16,342 bases of DNA from Ruminococcaceae bacterium UBA7067. Its GTDB lineage: Bacteria > Bacillota > Clostridia > Oscillospirales > Acutalibacteraceae. The position numbers and the translations under genes are program-made. The notes under the pieces were generated by a model. That model had not been told where the DNA came from, searched no databases, and worked only from the letters and a program-made list of their open reading frames with translations. The stretch covers positions 4,134 through 20,475 of the forward strand of contig DKZT01000050.1 of NCBI GenBank assembly GCA_002493755.1, given 5' to 3'. Every line of letters starts with the position of its first letter. Positions within the stretch are counted from its first letter, which is position 1. Below, one piece after another: positions 9,083 to 15,865 of the stretch.

Positions 9083-9691
9083 TCAAAAATTCTCCTTTAT
9101 ATAATCCTGCATTAATTCGCTTTTCAGCTTTTCGCTGTCTATAATATTTAAAATATCGCTTACGCATTTGCTCATTTCGCCGCATACGACAACATAATCA
9201 TATTTTTCGGCACACTTAAGCTCCTCATACGACTGAGCAAGGCGCTCGCGTATAACCTCCTCGGTTTCCGTACCTCTGCCCCTCAGACGCTTTTCAAGCG
9301 ACTGTCTGTTCGGCGGAATCAGGAAAATTGAGATTGCATCACGCATTTTTGCCATTACCTGCATACCGCCCTGCACCTCAATTTCAAGGATAACATCCTC
9401 TCCGTTTGACACGCACTGCTCAATGTATTCCCTCGGCGTACCGTAAATATTCTCGCAGAACTCGGCATATTCGAGCATATCACCGTTTTCTATCTTTTTC
9501 TGAAATTCCTCACGGGAAACGAAAAAGTAGTTTACGCCGTTTTCCTCTCCCGGTCTTGGCAAGCGTGTTGTAGCCGAAATTGAAAGCTTAAGCTCTGGTC
9601 TTGCCTCAAGCAGGGCTTTAACTGTTGTTCCCTTGCCCGAGCCTGACGGACCCGAAATAATAACGGCTCTTCCTTTACTGTTCATTTTCAT
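9083..9691 (-). CDS. gmk: Guanylate kinase
   Basis: Converts GMP (or dGMP) and ATP to GDP and ADP. From the ATG at 9691 it is 202 residues. The P-loop GPSGSGKG lies near the N-terminus, followed by the GMP-binding segment SISATTRLPRPGE, GVNYFFVSREEF, and LEIEVQGG. The lid region contains RLRGRGTETEEVIRERL. A longer frame to 9748 exists, but AAGGATGG lies just ahead of 9691 and the upstream residues do not resemble the family. An ATG at 9685 is the alternative. The chosen start overlaps the remA end by 17 bases, consistent with coupled translation. Confidence 0.95.
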   Translation of the reverse strand: MKMNSKGRAVIISGPSGSGKGTTVKALLEARPELKLSISATTRLPRPGEENGVNYFFVSREEFQKKIENGDMLEYAEFCENIYGTPREYIEQCVSNGEDVILEIEVQGGMQVMAKMRDAISIFLIPPNRQSLEKRLRGRGTETEEVIRERLAQSYEELKCAEKYDYVVVCGEMSKCVSDILNIIDSEKLKSELMQDYIKENF

Positions 9692-9929
9692 CCACCATCC
9701 TTGCACTTTTGTTTTCAAAGCTCTCGGCAGTTTTCGCAGAGAGAACAATCATATCGCAGTCGGTTATAATGACAGACTTCGTTTTTCTGCCGTAGGTTGC
9801 GTCTACAAGCGTTCCCTGCTCCTTTGCATCCTGCACCATTCGTTTTATCGGGGCGGAATCGGGAGAAACAATGGCTACGATTTTATCGGCAGACACAAGG
9901 TTGCCGAAGCCGATATTAATTAATCTCAT
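9675..9929 (-). CDS. remA: RemA-family DNA-binding regulator (DUF370)
   Basis: Small DNA-binding protein of the RemA family, known in Bacillus as an activator of biofilm matrix operons that assembles into ring-like oligomers. The 84-residue product opens with MRLINIGFGNLVSADKIVAIVSP and continues through SAPIKRM, a basic patch (YGRKTKS) and VIITDCDMIVLS, which fits the family along its length. The role here is unproven; these proteins are also found in non-biofilm Firmicutes next to gmk. The ATG at 9929 follows GGGGTGAG by a few bases. It sits between yicC and gmk, its standard place. Confidence 0.9.
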   Translation of the reverse strand: MRLINIGFGNLVSADKIVAIVSPDSAPIKRMVQDAKEQGTLVDATYGRKTKSVIITDCDMIVLSAKTAESFENKSARMVDENEQ

Positions 9930-9943
9930 ACACTCACCCCGAA

Positions 9944-10822
9944 TTATTCAATATTCTGGAGCTGCTCTCTTATTTTTTCAAGCTCGCCCTTTATTTCAAC
10001 AACGGTGTGGGCAAGCTCAGCATCCTGAACCTTTGAGCCTATCGTGTTGGTTTCACGGTTCATTTCCTGAAGAATAAAGTCGAGCTTTCTGCCGATTACC
10101 TCGCCGCTTTCAAACATTTTGAACATCTGGTCAAAATGACTGCGCAGCCTTACCGTTTCCTCTGCAACTGCTACCTTATCGGCAAAAATAGCCGCCTCGG
10201 TCAGTATTCTCTGCTCGTCTATATTCACACCGCTCAATACCTCTCTCAGCTTCTCTTCAAGCCTTTGACGGTATTTTGTTACGGTTTCAGGCGATTTTTC
10301 CTCAACGCGCGCTACAAGCGACAGAATAACCTCGCTTCGGCTGAGAATATCCTCCTTCATCTTTTCGCCCTCACGCTCACGCATTGAAACAAAGCTTTCA
10401 AGCGCGCTGTCAAGAACGGTTTTTACGCTCTGCCATACGGCTTCTTCGTCCTCGGGCGTTTTATGCACTGTAAAAATATCGTTAAAGCGCATAATATCGC
10501 TTACGGATATATCTCCCGACAGACCGTAGGTTTCCTTAAGCTCCTTAAGCGCGGCAACATAGCCTGAGGCAAGCGAATGATTGACAGAAACATTAGCCTG
10601 CTTTTCATCGCAATCGGTTACAGACACATAAACGTCTATTTTACCTCTTGCAACAGTCTTTTGAATATGCGCCTTTAGTTTTTCCTCTAAAAAAGCATAA
10701 CCTCTCGACACACGGCAGCCGAATTCAAAATAACGGTGATTAACGGACTTTATTTCAACCGTGATTTCCCGTCCGTCAAGCTTCTGCTCGCTTCTGCCGA
10801 AGCCCGTCATACTTCTTACCAT
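9944..10822 (-). CDS. YicC-family endoribonuclease
   Basis: YicC/YloC family protein; Escherichia coli YicC takes part in RNA decay and Bacillus YloC cleaves RNA. The 292 residues start with the hallmark MVRSMTGFGRSE and EIKSVNHRYFE of the N-terminal YicC domain. The C-terminal DUF1732-like end has GRKLDFILQEMNRETNTIGSK, whose acidic and Asn-rich stretch is strongly conserved. A long helical middle part (about 150-240) is predicted. The ATG at 10822 has GGGATGA upstream. It is the first gene of the long minus-strand operon and sits just behind its promoter. Confidence 0.93.
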   Translation of the reverse strand: MVRSMTGFGRSEQKLDGREITVEIKSVNHRYFEFGCRVSRGYAFLEEKLKAHIQKTVARGKIDVYVSVTDCDEKQANVSVNHSLASGYVAALKELKETYGLSGDISVSDIMRFNDIFTVHKTPEDEEAVWQSVKTVLDSALESFVSMREREGEKMKEDILSRSEVILSLVARVEEKSPETVTKYRQRLEEKLREVLSGVNIDEQRILTEAAIFADKVAVAEETVRLRSHFDQMFKMFESGEVIGRKLDFILQEMNRETNTIGSKVQDAELAHTVVEIKGELEKIREQLQNIE

Positions 10823-10862
10823 TTTATCATCCCATTCGCTATGGCGCAGTACACCAATTTAT

Positions 10863-10880
10863 ATGGTATTATAATACCAT
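10863..10880. repeat. Perfect 18-base palindrome over the operon -10 box
   Basis: ATGGTATTATAATACCAT reads the same on both strands and spans the predicted -10 of the housekeeping operon. It could be an operator for a dimeric regulator or a chance AT-rich palindrome. Confidence 0.6.
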
Positions 10881-10899
10881 TTTTCACTGTTAATTGCAA
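10871..10899 (-). promoter_or_regulatory. Likely sigma-A promoter of the yicC-to-pknB operon
   Basis: On the minus strand TTGCAA (10899-10894) is followed by exactly 17 bases and TATTAT (10876-10871), about 50 bases before the yicC start. The spacing is ideal and this is the only promoter-like site I see ahead of twelve nearly contiguous genes. An 18-base perfect palindrome covers the -10 box. Confidence 0.6.
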
Positions 10900-10971
10900 G
10901 GGTGCGCACGGTAAAAGTTGAGTTACTTCGAGAATTTGCGGTTGATTTTAATAAACACATAAGCCGCACAG

Positions 10972-11009
10972 AAAAACAGAGCCGTGAATTTATCGTGTTC
11001 ACGGCTCTG
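10972..11009 (-). terminator. Rho-independent terminator of the Bax-inhibitor-like gene
   Basis: A perfect 12-base stem (10977-10988 with 10998-11009, arms CAGAGCCGTGAA and TTCACGGCTCTG), a 9-base loop and a run of five T on the minus strand (10976-10972). It lies 14 bases past the stop of the membrane protein and isolates that gene from the downstream yicC operon. Confidence 0.9.
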
Positions 11010-11023
11010 CTGTGATTCTGTTT

Positions 11024-11827
11024 TTATCTTATATCCTGCACTCTTGTTATAAATCCGAAAACCTCGATAAAAAGCCAGATTACGAAAAAAACAATGCCGA
11101 ATGCTCCGACCCACTCATATTTTTTCGGCAGCTTATATTCAACCGCCTCTGTTACGGCTTTGAAATCGTTTAGCAGGGAAAGCGAAACAAGCACTATGCC
11201 CAAAGCCGACAAGCCTATGCTTACAAGCGGATTTGACATAACAAACACAGCCGCCTGATTAAGCCCCGGAATAAAATACGCCGCACAAAGCAGCAGAGTG
11301 CTTATTACAAACGTTGCAAACAACACTCTGATAACGGACGAAAATTTCTTGTTAATGTTTATTTTGCCGCTGACATAGACAAGCATAAGCGCGGCGAAAA
11401 GAGCGATTGTAATTATAAGCGCAAGGAAAATCTGCCCTCTTACCTCGGTCAGCACACTTCCGAGAAACGCGTAAATATAACCCACACTCGCACAGAACAG
11501 CGTTCCGCAGACAGGGATTGTGCATTTTGCGATTAAAGCCACAAGCGGAGCAATTATGAAAATTCCTGCCGCCGCTATGGTTTCCGCACAGGTTAATGCT
11601 GTCCCTTCATAAAAAGCAAAGCCGTCTGACGGCAAAGAGTGAAGTAAAAGAGCGAGAGCCGCTCCTGCCATTACCGCAACAACAAAAAACAGACATTTGA
11701 GCGCAACACCCTTGTACGTTGTAACACCACCGCTGCTTATTTCCTGTATTCTGTCAAATTTTTTCATTATCGGATTTTTAAAAATTTCGCTGCCTGCACC
11801 GGCAGCCACTGTTGAAAATGTATTCAT
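11024..11827 (-). CDS. Bax inhibitor-1/YccA-like multi-pass membrane protein
   Basis: Integral membrane protein resembling the Bax1-I/YccA-like family, which is of unsettled function in bacteria (proposed roles in membrane stress or ion leak). From the ATG at 11827 it has 267 residues. The N-terminal soluble stretch NPIMKKFDRIQEISSGGVTTYKG is typical of this bacterial group. About seven hydrophobic helices follow, then LLNDFKAVTEAVEYKLPKKYEWVGAFG before the last helix, a signature of the family C-terminal half. GGAGG lies 7 bases before the ATG, so I rejected the longer frame to 11905. It is a single-gene unit with its own terminator, divergent from the sensor kinase. A promoter on the minus strand within 11846-11900 is likely but I cannot fix it. 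Confidence 0.83.
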   Translation of the reverse strand: MNTFSTVAAGAGSEIFKNPIMKKFDRIQEISSGGVTTYKGVALKCLFFVVAVMAGAALALLLHSLPSDGFAFYEGTALTCAETIAAAGIFIIAPLVALIAKCTIPVCGTLFCASVGYIYAFLGSVLTEVRGQIFLALIITIALFAALMLVYVSGKININKKFSSVIRVLFATFVISTLLLCAAYFIPGLNQAAVFVMSNPLVSIGLSALGIVLVSLSLLNDFKAVTEAVEYKLPKKYEWVGAFGIVFFVIWLFIEVFGFITRVQDIR

Positions 11828-11949
11828 AATCTGCCTCCGTGTGAATTGATTTATCTGATTGATTGACCTTATTCTACAACACAGACTATGACAAAACAGG
11901 GACAAAAAAAGCTTGAAAACAAAAAAGATGAAATAAATTTTCTTGTTAC

Positions 11950-11978
11950 TTGTTAGAGATAAATATGTATGATATATT
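11950..11978 (+). promoter_or_regulatory. Candidate promoter of the two-component operon
   Basis: TTGTTA (11950-11955) and TATATT (11973-11978) are spaced by 17 bases, about 70 bases before the kinase start. The region is very AT-rich, so alternatives exist; a second TTGTTA lies at 11943. Confidence 0.4.
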
Positions 11979-12046
11979 TAAAAAAAGAACTGTGCAGGAA
12001 TATTGCATCAGTCAGATTTACCATTACAGCCGAAAGAGGTGTTTAA

Positions 12047-13843
12047 ATGAAGAAAAAAAGTGCAAGTCCTTTTATAATAACGGGAATTATAGATATGTTG
12101 ATTCTTTTGGCAATTATGTTCATATGGACCGCCGCAAATTTCCACGGTACGAGCGACAGAAGTCTGCCTGAGAAGGTATCAATTATCGGAGAGTACAGTG
12201 CTGACGGTCAGGAATGGACCTCTATGCAGCTGTCGGAGGATTACAAAAGCGGCAGGCATAGCAATGTAATAATCAAAGGAAAGCTTACGCAGGACGTACC
12301 GAAGGATCAGTTCCTTATCATTTCAATGTGCAATGTCTGGACGGAGGTCAAAGCAAACGGAAAGACAGTCGCTTCAAATCTTGACGGTCCCGGCGCAAAA
12401 ACTGACACGCCCGGCAACTCCATTGCTTACATACCGTCATCCGACATTCCGAGTAACGCCGAGATTGAGCTGACGCTTAAAAATCCCTACCCCGAATTCA
12501 GCGGCTTATCGCCTGTTGAAAGTACGCTGGAGAAGCTCAGTATCGGCAGCAGGGACGCAATGTATAACGACTTGATTCAGAACAATACGATGGCTATTTT
12601 TTTAAGCCTTGCGATTTTCTTCCTCGGCTTATTTGCTTTTACGCTTGCAGGAATGCTGTGGAAAAATGTTATGCACAAAAACATTGCGCTTGCCCTTTTT
12701 GCAATCACAGGCGGTCTTTTTGTTCTGACAGACTCAATCTACACATATCTGCCGCTATGGATGAGCAATCCCGTTTTGTGTATGATATTTGACGAATTCA
12801 CCTCATACCTGTTGCCCATTGCCGCTTTTCTTTATATAAGAGTCAATATGGAAAACAGGCGGTCAAAGGCGCTTATGTCGGTTGTTTTGCTTGTATGCAT
12901 AACGATGACAATCACTGCATTTTTGCTCCAGCTTTTCGGCGTAATGGATATTCTGAAATTCCAGATTTTTATATACCCTGTTATTATTGCAGGAGTTATT
13001 GCAAGCAATATCGTCCTTATTTACGAGGCATTCAGGCTGAAAATTGCAAACTCAAGGTCAGTGCTTCTTTCACTCTGCCCGATAATCGTTTCAAGCCTTA
13101 TTGACGCCGTAAACTCCCTGACGGGCTTTGCTCCGGACAGAGTGTTTATGCGACTGGGTCTGCTGCTCACCGTGCTTATTCAGCTTTATCTGCTCTTCCG
13201 AGAAACAAGACAGCACCAAAAAGAGCTGCTGCGTTACCACGAAATGCAAAACGAGCTTTTGCAGATGAGGGTATCAATTATGGTTTCACAGATACACCCT
13301 CATTTTCTTTACAACTCGCTTACCTCGATTGCACAGCTTTGTGAGAAAGACCCGTCAAGAGCAAAAAAAGCGACAATAGAATTTTCAGAGTATCTCAGAA
13401 GAAATATGAACTCGCTCAAGGAGCAGGCGCCCGTTCCCTTTGCAAACGAGCTGAAACACCTTGAAACATACCTTTCTCTTGAAAAAATGCGTTTCGGCGA
13501 CGAGCTTAATATAGAATACGATATAGAAACAACAGACTTTTTAATTCCGTCTCTTACTGTTCAGCCGCTTGTAGAAAACGCGGTTAAGCACGGCGTCGGT
13601 ATGCTGGAGGACGGCGGAACGGTAACAATCGCAACACGCGAATATCCTGACCGCTATGAGGTTATTGTTTCCGATAACGGCGTTGGCTTTGACCCCGAAA
13701 AGAAACCAAACGACGGCAGAAGTCACGTAGGAATGGAAAACGTTAGAAACAGGCTTAAAACAATGTGCAACGCAACGCTTGACATTAAAAGCAAAATCGG
13801 CGAAGGCACAACGGCAACTATAACTATCCCAAAGGAGGAATAA
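12047..13843 (+). CDS. LytS-type membrane sensor histidine kinase with 7TM-like input region
   Basis: Sensor kinase, about 598 residues, paired with the regulator four bases downstream. Layout: one N-terminal membrane helix (about 9-30); an extracellular domain of about 145 residues (35-178) that looks beta-rich; and about seven to eight hydrophobic helices (180-385), resembling a 7TMR-DISM-type sensor unit. A coiled-coil linker (385-410) then leads to a His_kinase domain with QIHPHFLYNSL (H419 the probable phosphorylated His). The ATPase domain has the N-box LVENAVKHGVG, DNGVGFD and GRSHVGMENVRNRL. This kinase class usually pairs with LytTR regulators, yet the partner here has a different output. 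The signal is unknown; the large extracellular domain suggests an external ligand, perhaps a carbohydrate. The ATG at 12047 follows AGAGGTG by 7 bases. Confidence 0.9.
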   Translation: MKKKSASPFIITGIIDMLILLAIMFIWTAANFHGTSDRSLPEKVSIIGEYSADGQEWTSMQLSEDYKSGRHSNVIIKGKLTQDVPKDQFLIISMCNVWTEVKANGKTVASNLDGPGAKTDTPGNSIAYIPSSDIPSNAEIELTLKNPYPEFSGLSPVESTLEKLSIGSRDAMYNDLIQNNTMAIFLSLAIFFLGLFAFTLAGMLWKNVMHKNIALALFAITGGLFVLTDSIYTYLPLWMSNPVLCMIFDEFTSYLLPIAAFLYIRVNMENRRSKALMSVVLLVCITMTITAFLLQLFGVMDILKFQIFIYPVIIAGVIASNIVLIYEAFRLKIANSRSVLLSLCPIIVSSLIDAVNSLTGFAPDRVFMRLGLLLTVLIQLYLLFRETRQHQKELLRYHEMQNELLQMRVSIMVSQIHPHFLYNSLTSIAQLCEKDPSRAKKATIEFSEYLRRNMNSLKEQAPVPFANELKHLETYLSLEKMRFGDELNIEYDIETTDFLIPSLTVQPLVENAVKHGVGMLEDGGTVTIATREYPDRYEVIVSDNGVGFDPEKKPNDGRSHVGMENVRNRLKTMCNATLDIKSKIGEGTTATITIPKEE

Positions 13844-13847
13844 CGCT

Positions 13848-14630
13848 ATGAAAATCTTAGCAGCAGACGATGAAACACTTGCCCGTGAAATGCTAACGGA
13901 CGCAATAAGAGAGGCAGTACCGGACGCTGACATTTTTGACTTTGCAAAGCCGTCTGAGCTTCTTGCCTTTGCCGGCGAAAACACCTGCGACATTGCTTTT
14001 CTTGACATACATATGCGCGGAATGAACGGAGTTGAGCTTGCCAAAAAGCTGAAGGATTTAAACCCTAAGCTCAACATAATTTTCGTTACAGGCTTTGACC
14101 AGTACACAGGAGAGGCGATGGCTCTGCACACAAGCGGCTATATTATGAAGCCGGTTACAAAGGAAAAGGTTGAGCTTGAATTATCGGAGCTTCGCCACCC
14201 CATCACACCGAAATCAGATGTATTGCTTCGTGTTCAGTGCTTCGGCAACTTTGATGTATTTACTCCGGACGGTCAGCCCGTACACTTTGAGCGAAGCAGG
14301 TCAAAGGAGGTTTTCGCTTACCTCGTACACCGTCACGGAAGCTCCTGCTCTATCAAGGAAATAGCGGCGGCACTTTTTGAGGACGAGCCTTACGACCTGA
14401 AGCAGCAGGCATATATTCAGAAAATAATTTCAGCGATGATGAAGAGCCTGAAAAAATGCGGTGCCGCCGCCGCTGTGTTCAAGAAATACAACAGTCTGTC
14501 GGTTGATGTCAGCAAGCTGGACTGCGATTATTACCGCTTTGCGGAGCTTGACGCAGGCGCGGTCAACGCCTACTCAAGCGAATATATGTCGCAGTATTAC
14601 TGGGCAGACTTTATGCTTGACGATTATTGA
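13848..14630 (+). CDS. Response regulator with REC domain and SARP/BTAD-like winged-helix output
   Basis: DNA-binding response regulator, 260 residues. The receiver domain covers about 1-118: acidic pair DD (7-8), phospho-acceptor D53 in AFLDIHM, T81 and K101 in the YIMKPV motif. The C-terminal half (about 124-260) starts with LRVQCFGNFDVFTPDG and contains a winged-helix-like part (RSRSKEVFAYLVHRHG, SIKEIAAALFED). It ends in DCDYYRFAELDAGAVNAYSSEYMSQYYWADF, which resembles the start of a BTAD-type segment. That layout fits SARP-like regulators known in gut Clostridia more than LytTR or NarL. It sits 4 bases after the kinase stop with GGAGG overlapping the kinase end, so the pair is coupled. 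Target genes are not visible. Confidence 0.87.
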   Translation: MKILAADDETLAREMLTDAIREAVPDADIFDFAKPSELLAFAGENTCDIAFLDIHMRGMNGVELAKKLKDLNPKLNIIFVTGFDQYTGEAMALHTSGYIMKPVTKEKVELELSELRHPITPKSDVLLRVQCFGNFDVFTPDGQPVHFERSRSKEVFAYLVHRHGSSCSIKEIAAALFEDEPYDLKQQAYIQKIISAMMKSLKKCGAAAAVFKKYNSLSVDVSKLDCDYYRFAELDAGAVNAYSSEYMSQYYWADFMLDDY

Positions 14631-14636
14631 TATATT

Positions 14637-14755
14637 ACTTTTTGCGTTCCCGATAAGGGTTTACTTCACAAAAAAAACCGATGCTTTCGCATCGGTTTTT
14701 TTGTGCCTAAGAACTACCAAACGGTGCGTCAGGCGAGGTAAAAAACGCAAAAAGT
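14637..14755. repeat. 12-base inverted repeat flanking the terminator
   Basis: ACTTTTTGCGTT (14637-14648) and AACGCAAAAAGT (14744-14755) are perfect complements and enclose the terminator plus about 38 further bases. This may be an extended hairpin, a repeat-element boundary or chance. Confidence 0.55.
14668..14705. terminator. Bidirectional rho-independent terminator
   Basis: ACCGATGC and GCATCGGT form a perfect 8-base stem with loop TTTC. Eight A flank it on the left and seven T on the right, and CAC/GTG extend the symmetry, so it can end the plus-strand two-component operon and the minus-strand gene arriving from 14763. Confidence 0.93.
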
Positions 14756-14762
14756 TGCGTGA

Positions 14763-15170
14763 TTATTCAAAATATTGCTTATACTCGGGTTCTTCTTTCA
14801 TTTCTTTCAACAATTCTTCTTCGTTTTCAAAAAAAGATTTCCCGGCAACACCTCTGAAAGGTTCCCACATTGCCGGCAACGCATCATTTTGTGAGCAAAT
14901 ATACTTCCATTCTTCCTCGTCAAATTGATAAATGGCTTCCAGTTGATATGTAAAAAGTCCTTTTTCATCTTTCAAAACAACATATCGCATTGTATTATCA
15001 GCAGAATAGACAACGCGTACTACTTCATCGGCAAAAGCATCAAGGTACTTATCATACATCATTTCAACAATTTCGAACCATGGCGGCATAGCCGGAATTT
15101 CTTTCGGCTTTTCCTTTTGAAACAACCTTTTGAGAAAATTAATTACACGGTCTCCTTTGCCGTTTTGCAA
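14763..15170 (-). CDS. Conserved-looking hypothetical protein, start codon uncertain
   Basis: I do not recognise a named family. The frame encodes up to 135 residues: a basic N-terminal stretch (INFLKRLFQKEKPKEIPAMPPW), then an acidic, aromatic-rich globular part with WFEIVEMMYDKYLDAFADEVVRVVY, MRYVVLKDEKGLFTYQLEAIYQFDEEEWKYI and a Glu-rich end. No signal peptide or membrane helix is seen. Its length and acidity fit a small cytosolic protein such as an immunity- or adaptor-type protein, but that is a guess. The frame opens only with a TTG at 15170 that lacks a ribosome site. A perfect AAGGAG (15157-15152) lies 8 bases before an in-frame ATT at 15143 (reading INFLKRLF), so translation may begin at ATT or the original ATG may be lost. 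The 3' end of the four-helix-bundle gene overlaps it. The shared terminator follows the stop. Confidence 0.6.
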   Translation of the reverse strand: MQNGKGDRVINFLKRLFQKEKPKEIPAMPPWFEIVEMMYDKYLDAFADEVVRVVYSADNTMRYVVLKDEKGLFTYQLEAIYQFDEEEWKYICSQNDALPAMWEPFRGVAGKSFFENEEELLKEMKEEPEYKQYFE

Positions 15171-15492
15171 GAAGCAATTAGCAATCTACGGATATTTCCG
15201 CATAGTTTCTCTGCGTTTTGATCGGTCGGTGTATCTATACGGTTTGTTTCGTGCATTAACTTCAACCAATAGCTTGTTTCATTTGACTCCTTTAAGGCGA
15301 TCTCTAACTTTGCAATAAAGTCTTTCTTGCTTTGTGCGTACTGTGCTTCATGGATATTAGCACCAACAGATGTGCCTGAGCGCGCAAGCTGATCGGTCAT
15401 GTAGGACTCATCGGTACAGTTACGCCATCAACAAGGTTTACGATAGCAACAGCAAACTTAAAGGATAGATCAAGTAATTTGTTTTCTGCCAT
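15143..15492 (-). pseudogene. Four-helix-bundle (S23/Avd-like) protein gene broken by a frameshift
   Basis: The reverse strand from ATG 15492 reads MAENKLLDLSFKFAVAIVNLV and ends in SPT at a TGA (15399-15397). One frame over, the sequence goes on from 15400 as MTDQLARSGTSVGANIHEAQ, then QSKKDFIAKLEIALKESNETSYWL, to a stop at 15143. Joined, the pieces give about 116 residues with the whole four-helix-bundle signature (RSGTSIGANIxEA type) and normal length. A single missing base near 15402 (CCTAC where CCCTAC would read SPYMTDQ) explains the break. Proteins of this superfamily occur in 23S rRNA intervening sequences and as Avd in diversity-generating retroelements; no reverse transcriptase or rRNA is seen here. 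ATGA overlap at the break would also permit coupled or programmed frameshift translation. It has its own promoter-like sequence. Confidence 0.82.
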
Positions 15493-15513
15493 TATCACAC
15501 CTACGTTTCGCCA

Positions 15514-15542
15514 AGTATATTACAATATGGACTACTTCTCAA
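15514..15542 (-). promoter_or_regulatory. Promoter of the four-helix-bundle gene
   Basis: On the minus strand TTGAGA (15542-15537), 17 bases, then TATACT (15519-15514), about 22 bases before the ATG at 15492. The boxes and spacing fit sigma-A well. It abuts the hairpin cluster. Confidence 0.6.
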
Positions 15543-15546
15543 TGAT

Positions 15547-15668
15547 ATATCGCTTGCGCAATATGATATAATATCCGTTCCTTCATATGCAGCAGGCATA
15601 TATCATCCACCTAAGATGGATATCATATCGAAGATATATCACCCGTTCCGCAAGGAACGGATATCATT
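15547..15668. repeat. Cluster of five short hairpins with TATCA-type spacers, enclosed by an 11-base stem
   Basis: Non-coding stretch with hairpins at 15547-15564 (one mismatch), 15585-15601 (ATATGC stem), 15605-15621 (ATCCA stem), 15625-15637 (ATATC stem) and 15643-15660 (CCGTTCC stem with GCAA tetraloop). TATCA-type words separate them (about 15601, 15621, 15637, 15662). ATATCCGTTCC (15571-15581) is also perfectly complementary to GGAACGGATAT (15654-15664), enclosing three hairpins and competing with the last one. It lies just outside the four-helix-bundle promoter. Confidence 0.75.
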
Positions 15669-15677
15669 GTAAAAAAA

Positions 15678-15769
15678 CTCCGTTTCGTCTGCCATTTCCG
15701 CACTTTCCAATTTTGACGGGAATTTTGAATTTTGGAGGGACATCGGAGGGATGTAACCCCAAAACGGAG
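15678..15769. repeat. Inverted-repeat block with nested hairpin, possible element boundary
   Basis: CTCCGTTT (15678-15685) pairs with AAACGGAG (15762-15769). Inside, ACATC and GATGT (about 15740-15755) form a second stem with flanking GGG/CCC, and AATTTTGA-like words repeat directly around 15719-15735. No coding potential is seen. It sits between the chromosomal-looking hairpin cluster and the HTH gene. Confidence 0.5.
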
Positions 15770-15865
15770 CACAACAACACACGCAATAGATTCATAAATC
15801 ACAAACAATATTATAGCGTATTCCTCTGCCATTGACAACACATTTTCCGAAAAAGAGGTACTGCT

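Noticed and set aside
13541..14131. Minus-strand frame of 196 residues over the kinase/regulator junction
   Set aside because: Antisense to the ATPase domain and receiver domain; Cys- and Ser-rich shadow translation without start signals.
15143..15492. Diversity-generating retroelement or 23S rRNA intervening sequence
   Set aside because: The four-helix-bundle family is shared with both, but there is no reverse transcriptase, template/variable repeat pair or rRNA in the window.
15547..15668. CRISPR array
   Set aside because: Repeats are too short (about 5-8 bases), stems differ in sequence and spacing is irregular; no cas genes nearby.
15832..15837. Exact TTGACA -35 box ahead of the HTH gene
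   Set aside because: No -10-like sequence 16-18 bases downstream, where the ribosome site already begins.
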